Origin: CAZEER01 sp964511215
GTDB taxonomy: Bacteria; Fidelibacterota; Marinisomatia; Marinisomatales; UBA1611
Length of the DNA: 14,773 bases
Direction of reading: 5' to 3'
NCBI GenBank assembly: GCA_964511215.1
Contig: CAZEER010000058.1
Coordinates: forward strand, 1 to 14,773
The position numbers and the translations under genes were made by a program. This document shows positions 7,531 to 14,773 of the stretch, piece by piece; position 1 is the first letter of the stretch; each line of letters opens with the position of its first letter. The notes beneath the pieces are model-generated. The model ran no database searches, had not been told where the DNA came from, and worked only from the letters and a program-made list of their open reading frames with translations.

Positions 7531-8294
7531 TTCCACTCTCCAAGCAATTCTCTTGCAAGCTGGTGTTGAACCAAATCTTCTACTGTCTCCGATTCAGAAA
7601 GTGGCTGCTGTAATAGCCCATTTAACAGAGATTTTGCTTTATCTTTCTGTCCATTCTTGTACATAGCACGCGCTAGGTAGACCGTTTGAGTTGGGGTAGA
7701 TGTTCCAATTTCAAAAGCTTTTTGTAAATATTCTATCGCTTTATCATTATTGGGCCATGATAATATAAAAGGAATATATGGTGATTTAAAGTGAATGGCG
7801 CCAAGCATAAAATAACCACCGCCATTGGAATATTTAGGATCAAGTTCTATGATTATTTTCGCATGGTCACGCATAATATTGGCGACTCCTTCTTTGGCTG
7901 CAGCGATAACTCCGTAGACTTCAGACCAACTACCAAGATTTACTAAAAACCAGTAATGTGCTGCTGGCGATTTTGGATATTTTTTTATTAATTTTTCTCC
8001 AAGCGCCTTGCCATCGCTAAAGACCACCCTTTTCCCTTCATCATCTTTTACTGCATACTTTCCTTTGTAGTAATAACTACGCATTAGATAGATACCAGCT
8101 TCTAACTCCTTATCTGAATTTTTATAAGCTTTTTTAAACTCTTCTATAGCATAATTGATCGGTTCAGACTTTACATCAGGACCATTTGCGCCTTCAGCTC
8201 TACCTTGATATGATTTTAAACCTTTTTGAAAAGGAGATTGCTCTGCAAATAAAAATGAAAAAAAAGATGCTATAATTATAAGATGGCATTTCAT
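7527..8294 (-). CDS. periplasmic TPR protein, TatT-like
   Basis: 255 residues from the ATG at 8294. The frame is open further upstream to 8375, but the 27 added residues would overlap the barrel gene and precede the obvious signal peptide MKCHLIIIASFFSFLFA (cleavage near A17). The start chosen lies 13 bases after the barrel gene stop. The mature protein is helical with TPR-like units: AIEEFKKAYKNSD near 49-61, KALGEKLIKKYPKSPAAHYW near 96-115, KAIEYLQKAFEIG near 185-197 and AMYKNGQKDKAKSLLNGL near 210-227. A GGGYFMLGAIHFKSP stretch with a following SWPNNDKA loop recalls the TatT TRAP-associated family. That match is from memory of the pattern and is moderate. It probably acts as a periplasmic adaptor for the neighbouring barrels. 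It overlaps the next gene by ATGA. Confidence 0.78.
   Translation of the reverse strand: MKCHLIIIASFFSFLFAEQSPFQKGLKSYQGRAEGANGPDVKSEPINYAIEEFKKAYKNSDKELEAGIYLMRSYYYKGKYAVKDDEGKRVVFSDGKALGEKLIKKYPKSPAAHYWFLVNLGSWSEVYGVIAAAKEGVANIMRDHAKIIIELDPKYSNGGGYFMLGAIHFKSPYIPFILSWPNNDKAIEYLQKAFEIGTSTPTQTVYLARAMYKNGQKDKAKSLLNGLLQQPLSESETVEDLVQHQLARELLGEWK
7538..7541 (-). promoter_or_regulatory. Shine-Dalgarno-like GGAG deciding the start of the Ig/DUF5684 gene
   Basis: GGAG on the minus strand, 7 bases before the ATG at 7530 and only 1 base before the alternative GTG at 7536. The spacing favours the ATG. Most other genes here show no such site. Confidence 0.4.
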
Positions 8295-8307
8295 AAAGTA
8301 TTTTATA

Positions 8308-9078
8308 TTAAAAATATTCAATGTATGTAATCTTAATTTCTCTTTTAAAATATTCAACTTCTTTATGATCAGCATTATATAGAAGATTATTTAAATCTAA
8401 TTCAAGGTGCAATGATTCAACAAAAGACCATCGCAAGGCAGCATTTAAGTAACCTCCACGACTGATAGACATGGTCTTTGCTGTCATATCATTTTCATTT
8501 AACGCACTATTGTACTCAATTAAAATAGAAAATTCAGGATTAAGCTCAATATCAAAACCAGTAAAAAAATTAAGGTCTTTATCTCCATCCGCAGACTCCA
8601 AAAAATTATAATTTATTCCTGTGTGTAGACCCATATTTCCCAAAGGTAATTTCCAATTTTTTGAAAAAACACCATAGACGCCAAGTGCTTTTGTATCATA
8701 GCGCTGGAGACTATCTTCAGCATAGTAATTTCCAAAACCTTGAGTATTTAAACCGAGAGCGAACGCTGGTAAAGACAGATTTTCATTAATAACAAGGTAC
8801 TTTAATTTTGCTTCAGGCCTAGGATACCAATGTAAACTATCATCACCAATAAGATTCGGAGATCCATAAGATAGGCCGAATTGAAACCGGTCTGTTATAC
8901 CTGCACTTAAACCAACAATCAAACCTCCATCGGCCTGAATACGCATGTCCATTGAATAACTGCCCCGCATTAGAGTACCCGCAGTTGGGGTAGTAATTAA
9001 ATCTGTCGGTGGCGGATATTCTTGCGACAAACATAAACTAAAATATGTCAGAATTAAAAAAATTATATGTTTTTTCAT
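8308..9078 (-). CDS. outer-membrane beta-barrel protein of unknown function
   Basis: 256 residues. The signal peptide MKKHIIFLILTYFSLCLS ends before Q19. The mature part opens with a TTPTAGTLMRGSY segment, then alternates short amphipathic strands such as GGLIVGLSAGITDRFQFGLSYG, LGVYGVFSKNWKL, FTGFDIEL and SILIEYN with polar turns. The chain ends in ITYIEYF, a terminal aromatic typical of outer-membrane barrels recognised by BamA. The size suggests a barrel of roughly 10-12 strands, which is an estimate. The start overlaps the upstream gene's stop (ATGA). I do not recognise a named family. The N-terminal pattern (pore-like segment, then repeated G-rich strands) is common in uncharacterised Marinimicrobia and Bacteroidetes proteins. 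Confidence 0.75.
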   Translation of the reverse strand: MKKHIIFLILTYFSLCLSQEYPPPTDLITTPTAGTLMRGSYSMDMRIQADGGLIVGLSAGITDRFQFGLSYGSPNLIGDDSLHWYPRPEAKLKYLVINENLSLPAFALGLNTQGFGNYYAEDSLQRYDTKALGVYGVFSKNWKLPLGNMGLHTGINYNFLESADGDKDLNFFTGFDIELNPEFSILIEYNSALNENDMTAKTMSISRGGYLNAALRWSFVESLHLELDLNNLLYNADHKEVEYFKREIKITYIEYF

Positions 9079-10079
9079 TGGGTTCTTCTACTAATAGGTT
9101 TAGGATAAATTACATCTCCCATGCGGGACGTCAAAGAACGTACACGGTGTAAAGGAAGAGTAAGAATATTGTCTTCTCCTTCCATACGAAACTGTATTCC
9201 ATTCTCTGAGACGGTAAAATAATCTACAAATAAACGTTCTCCATTTAACAAAATAAGTTCGTCCCATTCAGTACGGGGAATAATTCCACCATGAGGGACT
9301 AAAATTCGACTTTCTTTAATCTCCTTAGCAATTATATCTACCTCATCTAAGGTATTATGTGATCTAGGAGGAGGAATAAGATATAACTGATCCGGTGGTG
9401 CCATATCTACAGCTACATTAGAAATCAATTCTCCATTATGTCCATATTCCCAAATTTGAACAACCGTGCTTGGATCTTTATCATGGTAGATAATATCAAA
9501 TTTGTATTTAAACCTCCGAATAACTCGTGCAGACGGTAAGTCACGCCAGCGTTCTTCAGACAAATAACCTAGATAATCATATTCCAATTCAATTTGCCCA
9601 TATTTTTGGGAATCTATAGTCTGAAAGACAATTTTTGATACTTGTGCACCATCAATAAATGTAAAATGAGTTTGTTGATCATTAAAAGTTAATGGTTCAT
9701 TTAACTTATAGCGCCAGATACGATATTCTCTGCTCCATGGTTCATTTTCACCATAAACAATAAGATGCAGATATCTCATAGCATCATTATACTCACCACG
9801 TTCAATAAGTTTTCCGACTTGATCATATTTGAGCATTTCAAGTTTTTTGGTTACTCCATTTTGTGATATATACTGGATTTTTATTGGTTGATTTTGTTCA
9901 TTATAACCTACAGCTAAATGGGCCTTCCCACGCCTAGCTGTAGACAACATAGATAGGTCTGCTTTAAAATTAAAATCTGATTCAAAGTATCTAACATATG
10001 AGACATCATTCGCATCTTGGGCAATTAAAAAAGTTAGAATTAAAACATATTTAAAATATTTAATTTGAAAATATTTCAT
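9075..10079 (-). CDS. exported protein with YD-like motifs and a small C-terminal beta domain; family unknown
   Basis: 334 residues from the ATG at 10079. A TTG one codon upstream (10082) is possible, but a GAGG four bases before the ATG, and only one base before the TTG, plus the TGATG overlap with the lipoprotein stop, favour the ATG. Signal peptide with hydrophobic core VLILTFLIA, cleavage near A20/Q21. The middle is rich in tyrosine and charged beta strands, with a recurring Y-x-x-x-G/Q-x-L/I motif (YNEQNQPI near 59, YDQVGKLI near 85, YDYLGYLS near 168, YGHNGELI near 212), like single YD/MORN-type strands. Residues 272-316 (ELILLNGERL, then LPLHRVRSL) look like a small SH3/LSM-like barrel. 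No catalytic motif is seen. The envelope operon context suggests a surface or periplasmic structural role. Confidence 0.7.
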   Translation of the reverse strand: MKYFQIKYFKYVLILTFLIAQDANDVSYVRYFESDFNFKADLSMLSTARRGKAHLAVGYNEQNQPIKIQYISQNGVTKKLEMLKYDQVGKLIERGEYNDAMRYLHLIVYGENEPWSREYRIWRYKLNEPLTFNDQQTHFTFIDGAQVSKIVFQTIDSQKYGQIELEYDYLGYLSEERWRDLPSARVIRRFKYKFDIIYHDKDPSTVVQIWEYGHNGELISNVAVDMAPPDQLYLIPPPRSHNTLDEVDIIAKEIKESRILVPHGGIIPRTEWDELILLNGERLFVDYFTVSENGIQFRMEGEDNILTLPLHRVRSLTSRMGDVIYPKPISRRTQ

Positions 10080-11380
10080 CAATCCTCTATTGTTAGATCT
10101 TCATTTATTGTATTTGATAATTTAAAACGATATATAGCACCACTATCACAAACATACAATACACCTCTACGGTCTACAGTGGCTGCTACAGGTTCTATCA
10201 TAATTTTTTCTAAATTTTTCTTATATCCTGCCTTCTTAAAAAAAGTCCCATACGAATTAAATACAGAAACATCTGCATTAATCTGATCAACTACATAAAT
10301 ATTCTTATTATTATCCACTGCAACATCAATAGAATTTTCAAACAAATCTGGATTCATAATATCATCTGCATCCGGCTGAAAACCAGATGTATAGACAGCA
10401 AAGTCACCAGTGAGATTAGGAGAAATCATATGTACAGGGAAATAATTACCTGCCTGAGTGTAATATATATTCCCCTGATAATCCACATCAAGACTTAAAG
10501 GTTGATTTACCGTACCAGCACCAGTCCCATACCCCTTTACTGTCCCGCCAAAATGTCCAGTGTAAGCCCATACTAAATCCCCACTATTGAGTTCTAAGAT
10601 TAGGGACCGCTTAAAATCAATCTTTATAATCCGGTATTGGTTATTCTGCCCACCATAATTATCACTAACAAAAATCATATTTTCATCATCCGCTGGAGCA
10701 GTTAGACCCGTGAATTGACTGGAGTCAGATTGGTAATAAGTATCTAGGTAAGCATTAATTTCATTTCCTCCATCATAAAATATATGGGGATGAGTTAAGG
10801 AATCTATCAAAGCCTGATCATCGGTCTTGCTAACCTCTACTATACTCCAATCGTTATCATTTAGTAAGGAGAACCAAATCTCTGTTCCAGCAGTTACTAC
10901 TGTATCAACTCCGGTCAAAGTATGCATGAACGTCCCGCTGACAGAAACTTTATGGATACCAACCTCATCCCAGTATTGATTCCATACAAATATCCGTTGA
11001 GAACCATCAATATAAAAGATATTCATTTTTTTATCTATATCAACATCAATGGGTGCAATGGGATTACCCCAGTCATCTTCAAGCGATAATAACTTTTCAA
11101 ATCCCGATGGTCTATCCCCATCCTGATCAAAGACTACTATTGAATTAGTCCCCTTATCTGCTACATAAATACGACCATCTTGTGCAATTGAAATTTCTAC
11201 AGGTGTATTAAGCCCGTACAACTCATTCCAAATTGGTTTAATTTGTAAATATGTTGTATCACCCGCGCCAAAGTCGCTTAAATTTTGTGTTTGAATATCT
11301 TCAGGAATCAAAAAACGATCGATGCAAGAAAACAATAAAAATAAAAGTAATATAAAAGGGTTACTGATATGTTTTATCAT
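10079..11380 (-). CDS. NHL-type beta-propeller lipoprotein
   Basis: 433 residues. The N-terminus has a hydrophobic signal segment ending LLFSC, with C19 as the probable lipidated cysteine; F at position -2 departs from the strict lipobox. The rest carries NHL-like propeller blades: EISIAQDGRIYVAD near 62-75, DVDIDKKMNIFYID near 112-125, SLDVDYQGNIYYTQ near 296-309, DVAVDNNKNIYVVD near 352-365 and AATVDRRGVLYVCD near 399-412, plus more divergent blades between. This gives a plausible six-bladed propeller. Such domains bind proteins or ligands, and no enzyme motif is seen. The start forms an ATGA overlap with the PorV/PorQ-like gene, and the stop overlaps the next start (TGATG). It is probably an outer-membrane-anchored partner of the receptor and barrels. 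Confidence 0.8.
   Translation of the reverse strand: MIKHISNPFILLLFLLFSCIDRFLIPEDIQTQNLSDFGAGDTTYLQIKPIWNELYGLNTPVEISIAQDGRIYVADKGTNSIVVFDQDGDRPSGFEKLLSLEDDWGNPIAPIDVDIDKKMNIFYIDGSQRIFVWNQYWDEVGIHKVSVSGTFMHTLTGVDTVVTAGTEIWFSLLNDNDWSIVEVSKTDDQALIDSLTHPHIFYDGGNEINAYLDTYYQSDSSQFTGLTAPADDENMIFVSDNYGGQNNQYRIIKIDFKRSLILELNSGDLVWAYTGHFGGTVKGYGTGAGTVNQPLSLDVDYQGNIYYTQAGNYFPVHMISPNLTGDFAVYTSGFQPDADDIMNPDLFENSIDVAVDNNKNIYVVDQINADVSVFNSYGTFFKKAGYKKNLEKIMIEPVAATVDRRGVLYVCDSGAIYRFKLSNTINEDLTIED
10084..10087 (-). promoter_or_regulatory. Shine-Dalgarno-like GAGG deciding the start at 10079
   Basis: GAGG on the minus strand, 4 bases before the ATG at 10079. For the alternative TTG at 10082 the spacing would be a single base, which is too short. 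Confidence 0.35.
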
Positions 11381-12384
11381 AATGAAAAGCCTATACTAAA
11401 TCGTTTTGGATCAGTTAAATGGTCAAAGTTGGCATAACCATAATCTACCTTTATCTTAAAAGAACTAACTTGAGCAATTAGACCAAACCCAAAAGTTAAG
11501 TTTTCTTCTTTTTTATTGAACTTATACCCTGACCTTATAAAAAATAAATTCATAAAAGAATATTCCAAGCCACTAACAATATATTCAGCATTATCCACAG
11601 GATGATTTAGTTGCAACGAAAGCGTCAAATGCTGACTTTCAGATTTAAAAGGATCCACTGCAGCTCCAACCCTAAACTGGGTTGGAGGAGAAAAGTTTTC
11701 ATATTCTATTATTTCCTTTATCTCTGCTCCTGAATTTTGATCAAGAATTCTTTTTTCATAAGTACCAGCTGGTGAAACTTGTTTTCCAAAATTAGAGAGC
11801 GAGGCACAAAACCGTAGTGAGCCATACCCGGTCCAGTAAAAGGTCCCCAAATCCATAAGAACTGCATTCATATTATAATCGGCAAGATCTTCAGAGACAT
11901 GCTTAATGGTTAATCCAAAACTGAATCGATCCGTCATCTTTGCACCATAAGTAAATCCCAAAAAACGATCCTGATAAGAGAAATAATTACCAGTGCCTTC
12001 CGGATAATACTCAGTAGTCTCCATCATTGGTTCCATATGCAGTATACCACCATTAAATCCAAAATAATGTCTACCCCTTAATCGATGGATAAAACTAAAA
12101 TAATCATAATAGATATCTGCAGGCCATTGAATTTGAGATATTGTAATTTCTGTTTTATCTAATTGAGCAATAGTAGCCGGATTGTAATATACACTTGCAG
12201 CATCTTGGTTTAATGCAACTACCGACTCACCCATACCTACTGCTCTAGCACTAACACCAATATTTAAAAATGTAAAAACAGATGTTCCTGCACGTTGGCC
12301 GCCTAAAATAGGAAATAAATTTTGGCCAAAACTAACTGAAGTAAAAAGAAAACCAAATAAAAGTAATTTTATAGAATGCATCAT
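11377..12384 (-). CDS. PorV/PorQ-family outer-membrane protein
   Basis: 335 residues. Signal peptide up to G20, then Q21. The segment following is diagnostic of the PorV/PorQ (FadL-like) family: GTSVFTFLNIGVSARAVGMGES, then ALNQDAASVYYNPATIAQL. In this family, NPA marks the N-terminal hatch region. Many amphipathic strands follow (FGFNGGILHME, FSFGLTIKHVSEDL, FFIRSGYKF), and the chain ends FSIGFSL, as expected for a 14-strand-type barrel. Characterised relatives such as PorV work with type IX secretion. Others are uncharacterised partners of TonB receptors; no other type IX component is in the window. It starts 2 bases after the TonB receptor stop and overlaps the next gene by ATGA. A second ATG three bases inside is equally possible. 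Confidence 0.88.
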   Translation of the reverse strand: MMHSIKLLLFGFLFTSVSFGQNLFPILGGQRAGTSVFTFLNIGVSARAVGMGESVVALNQDAASVYYNPATIAQLDKTEITISQIQWPADIYYDYFSFIHRLRGRHYFGFNGGILHMEPMMETTEYYPEGTGNYFSYQDRFLGFTYGAKMTDRFSFGLTIKHVSEDLADYNMNAVLMDLGTFYWTGYGSLRFCASLSNFGKQVSPAGTYEKRILDQNSGAEIKEIIEYENFSPPTQFRVGAAVDPFKSESQHLTLSLQLNHPVDNAEYIVSGLEYSFMNLFFIRSGYKFNKKEENLTFGFGLIAQVSSFKIKVDYGYANFDHLTDPKRFSIGFSL

Positions 12385-12386
12385 TT

Positions 12387-14773
12387 TTAAAAAATTACTT
12401 GAAACCCTAGCTCTATTGATCTTGGTCGTCCATATCGAGATGGATCCTCATTTGGATTAGGACTATTAGTAAGTTGATAACCAAAAATTTCTCCAGGATC
12501 GTATCCACGACCCGTATAAGGATTAATTCGTCTAGGTATTAATTCATCCATTAAATTTTCTATTTCAGCATATGTTTTTATTTTAAATCGTTTAAAGATA
12601 AGAGTCTTGTAAAGTTTTAAATCGATATTCTTTTTGGGTATCTCACTTACATAAGCATAAGGACGGTCATCTTCTCTTGGGCCATCGTAGTATGCCTTTT
12701 CATCAACATAGATTATAGTATCCTGAATGGAACGAGTATATCTCCGACCTGATTCAAATTCTAATCTAGCTGATACACCCCAGAGGCTTGGATGAGAATA
12801 ATTTAAGTTTGTAAAAAAATGTAGCGGCCTATCCCAACTCATATAATTTTCACCAAGTGGTTTTTCTGATAGTTGTCCTGCCTGCACTAATAAATTATCA
12901 AGTGGAGATGAGCTCTTTCCTGTCACAATACTATAATTAAAATTCAAATCTATATACCAGTTATTTAATAGCCTACTCTTCAAAATGGCTTCAATACCTC
13001 GTGCTCTCGCGTAATCTGCGTTAAAATACATATTAAATGATAGGTGAGCATATTTTGGATTCGATGGCCTAATAGTTTGGGACGTTTCATAGTCAAACAT
13101 ATCTTTCCAATAGGCTTTTAATTCTAATACTTGATCTTCGCTGAAACGATGTTTAACTCCCAATTCATACTGCACAGTTGTTTTAGGATTAAGGTTAGGA
13201 TTACCAAAAACCTGATAAGTAGATTGAGCTTTCGAGTTAATTTTGGCGTAGACGTATTGAAAAGTAGGTAACTGCGAAAAATGCCCATAATAAAAATAGA
13301 GTACATCATTATCGGTAATAGGATGTGAAATGCCAAAGCGAGGGCTGAGCCTTGCCTTCATTTTATAAGGATCTCCAAACCAGGGAAATTCGAATGTCTC
13401 ATTGTTAAATAACTCTCGAGCTTTATCTGTAATAATAATACTACTTGTATCTTTGATTGCGTCTTCTACGTACCTTCCTGGAATCCAGTAATCAGAACGA
13501 AATCCAAGATTAAGTGTCATGCCTTCAAAAATAATTCGATCCTGTAAATAAAAAGCTCCAAAATATGTTTTAGCACTATAACTATCGTAATTTGCACCAA
13601 ATCCGGATGATCCACTCCAAGGTTCATCAATATCCAAAACCTGAATATCTGTTATGGTGTGCTCAAAACCAGTTTTCAACTTATGTCGAGATTCAGTATG
13701 ATAGGTCCAATCCAAATCCAGTCTAGTATTTTCACTGGAAACATCATACCATTCCGGAGCAAATCCTGTATCGTAAAACTCATCACCATACGTTACATAA
13801 ATATTCCCATCTAGATCTGTATTATCTAGGTTGTAGTTTATAGGCTCAAGGTCCAGTCTTTCTATATATTGATCCCAATGTAAATCCTGAACCGCACTAT
13901 GTTCCATAGTAGTAAATTTTCCAATAGTGAACTCATAAAATGAGCGCGTTGAAATTGTATGAGTCCAGTTCAGATTAAATAAACGAGTATCTCTGGTTAT
14001 GGTGTTATAATTATCAAGAATATTCATATATCTATACGGGAAATAAGTAGATCCAAAAGCTCTAGGCATAAAATATCCTTGATTGATATTGATTGATGCA
14101 TCATATGACAGTGAAAGTTTTTTCTTTGCAGTTAGTCCCCAAGTCATTTTATAAAGTACATGCCAGTCATTGTTTTCTCTGCTTGCAAAGCGATTCATTA
14201 TACCATCTGCTTTAGCATCACTTATTAATGGAAAATTCCAATATCGGTGTGGATATAATTTCGATGCTATTGGAAGGTTCCCATCATATATCCTTGCATA
14301 ACCATTTAAAAAAAATGAAAAATCCCCCGGTAGATCTACACCTAGCCAATTTGGAATAGTTTCAAAAATTAGATTAGGACCTCCTAGATTAAATTCTATT
14401 TTGTCAGAATTGGAATGCTCTGCAACTATTCTATCGCTGGAAAATTTAAACGCTCCTTCATATTGATCCCCACCTTCTTTAAGTTTGATATTTACAACAC
14501 CGGACATTGCCTGACCATATTCCGCATTATAACCACCCGTTACAATTTCTAATTCTTCAATCGCATCAGCATTTACAAAAAGATTTCCTGAATAGCCAGA
14601 TAGAGGATCTTTTATTGAGAAACCATCAACGATAAACATACTTTCATCAATCCTCCCTCCTCTTATATGAATCTCATTATCTTGGGTAGTAACACCAATT
14701 TGTTCTGATAAAATATCCTCAACACTAGAAACAACTTTTGTCTCAATCTCTTCTTTACGCACTCTTGAAACTG
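12387..14773 (-). CDS. TonB-dependent outer-membrane receptor, N-terminus cut by window edge
   Basis: The frame is open to the window end; 794 residues are visible. A GTG at 14762 is an internal valine (VSRVRKEEI), not a start, because the plug domain is already under way. The visible N-terminus is the plug: SSVEDILSEQIGVTT, IRGGRIDESMFIVDG and AEYGQAMSGVVNIK, with the IRGG and DG marks of TonB plugs. The barrel follows, with many aromatic-rich strands and TBDR blocks such as RLSPRFGISHPI, FGNPNLNPKT and YELGVKHRFSE. The chain ends ELGFQVIF with a terminal aromatic. A signal peptide and carboxypeptidase-regulatory-like domain would be expected upstream, outside the window. The substrate cannot be read from sequence. 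No SusD partner follows; the partners are the PorV/PorQ-like and lipoprotein genes downstream. Confidence 0.92.
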   Translation of the reverse strand, partial: VSRVRKEEIETKVVSSVEDILSEQIGVTTQDNEIHIRGGRIDESMFIVDGFSIKDPLSGYSGNLFVNADAIEELEIVTGGYNAEYGQAMSGVVNIKLKEGGDQYEGAFKFSSDRIVAEHSNSDKIEFNLGGPNLIFETIPNWLGVDLPGDFSFFLNGYARIYDGNLPIASKLYPHRYWNFPLISDAKADGIMNRFASRENNDWHVLYKMTWGLTAKKKLSLSYDASININQGYFMPRAFGSTYFPYRYMNILDNYNTITRDTRLFNLNWTHTISTRSFYEFTIGKFTTMEHSAVQDLHWDQYIERLDLEPINYNLDNTDLDGNIYVTYGDEFYDTGFAPEWYDVSSENTRLDLDWTYHTESRHKLKTGFEHTITDIQVLDIDEPWSGSSGFGANYDSYSAKTYFGAFYLQDRIIFEGMTLNLGFRSDYWIPGRYVEDAIKDTSSIIITDKARELFNNETFEFPWFGDPYKMKARLSPRFGISHPITDNDVLYFYYGHFSQLPTFQYVYAKINSKAQSTYQVFGNPNLNPKTTVQYELGVKHRFSEDQVLELKAYWKDMFDYETSQTIRPSNPKYAHLSFNMYFNADYARARGIEAILKSRLLNNWYIDLNFNYSIVTGKSSSPLDNLLVQAGQLSEKPLGENYMSWDRPLHFFTNLNYSHPSLWGVSARLEFESGRRYTRSIQDTIIYVDEKAYYDGPREDDRPYAYVSEIPKKNIDLKLYKTLIFKRFKIKTYAEIENLMDELIPRRINPYTGRGYDPGEIFGYQLTNSPNPNEDPSRYGRPRSIELGFQVIF

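Noticed and set aside
8295..8375. Extended start for the TPR gene
   Set aside because: It would put 27 residues before an obvious signal peptide and overlap the barrel gene; the ATG at 8294 is better.
8843..9034. Minus-strand open frame inside the barrel gene
   Set aside because: It is an alternative frame of a gene with a clear signal peptide and barrel C-terminus.
10065..10286. Plus-strand open frame across the lipoprotein end
   Set aside because: It spans a clear TGATG junction of two coupled minus-strand genes and has no motif.
14760..14762. GTG as start of the TonB receptor
   Set aside because: The frame continues upstream to the edge and the plug domain is already under way, so the gene is partial.
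11377..14773. SusC/SusD-type glycan uptake pair or a type IX secretion locus
   Set aside because: The gene after the receptor is PorV/PorQ-like, not SusD, and no other type IX component is present.
1..14773. tRNA, rRNA, CRISPR array, insertion sequence or prophage
   Set aside because: No spaced direct repeats, transposase, cloverleaf or rRNA-like stretch was seen; coding genes fill the window.

Overview
The window is AT-rich and every gene I can support lies on the minus strand. Fourteen genes run nose to tail, with overlaps or gaps of at most about 60 bases, so no stretch over 300 bases lacks a gene. The first in transcription order (TonB-dependent receptor, right edge) and the last (GDP-fucose synthase, left edge) are cut by the window ends. 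Several exported proteins end their signal peptides in short forms such as FSQ, FGQ, LSQ or IAQ. With the TonB receptor, PorV/PorQ-like protein and outer-membrane barrels, this suggests a Gram-negative bacterium of the Fibrobacteres-Chlorobi-Bacteroidetes/Marinimicrobia (SAR406) kind. Marinimicrobia is my best guess, from general impression rather than a marker gene.

Right half (14773 down to 6079), envelope module. In order: TonB-dependent receptor, PorV/PorQ-family outer-membrane protein, NHL-propeller lipoprotein, an unrecognised exported protein with YD-like motifs and a small C-terminal beta domain, an outer-membrane beta-barrel, a periplasmic TPR protein (TatT-like), and an exported three-Ig-domain protein fused to a membrane DUF5684-type domain. 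Most junctions are ATGA, TGATG or 2-base gaps, so the seven are probably translated together. They look like one surface machine of unknown substrate.

Left half (6064 down to 1), nucleotide-sugar module. UDP-glucuronate decarboxylase (UDP-xylose) comes first, then L-2-hydroxyglutarate oxidase (LhgO). Next is a WbpE/WbpB/WbpD-type set for a 2,3-diacetamido sugar nucleotide. Last are GDP-mannose 4,6-dehydratase and the start of GDP-L-fucose synthase. Together they would supply xylose, a diacetamido sugar (probably the uronic acid) and fucose for a surface glycan. No glycosyltransferase, flippase, polymerase, or UDP-Glc/UDP-GlcNAc 6-dehydrogenase is in the window.

The most interesting point is LhgO directly upstream of WbpE/WbpB/WbpD. 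Characterised WbpB enzymes recycle NADH by reducing 2-oxoglutarate to L-2-hydroxyglutarate, and LhgO oxidises exactly that product back. The locus may therefore encode a sugar pathway with its own by-product repair and electron outlet. The second point is the coupled seven-gene envelope module, which I cannot match to a known system.
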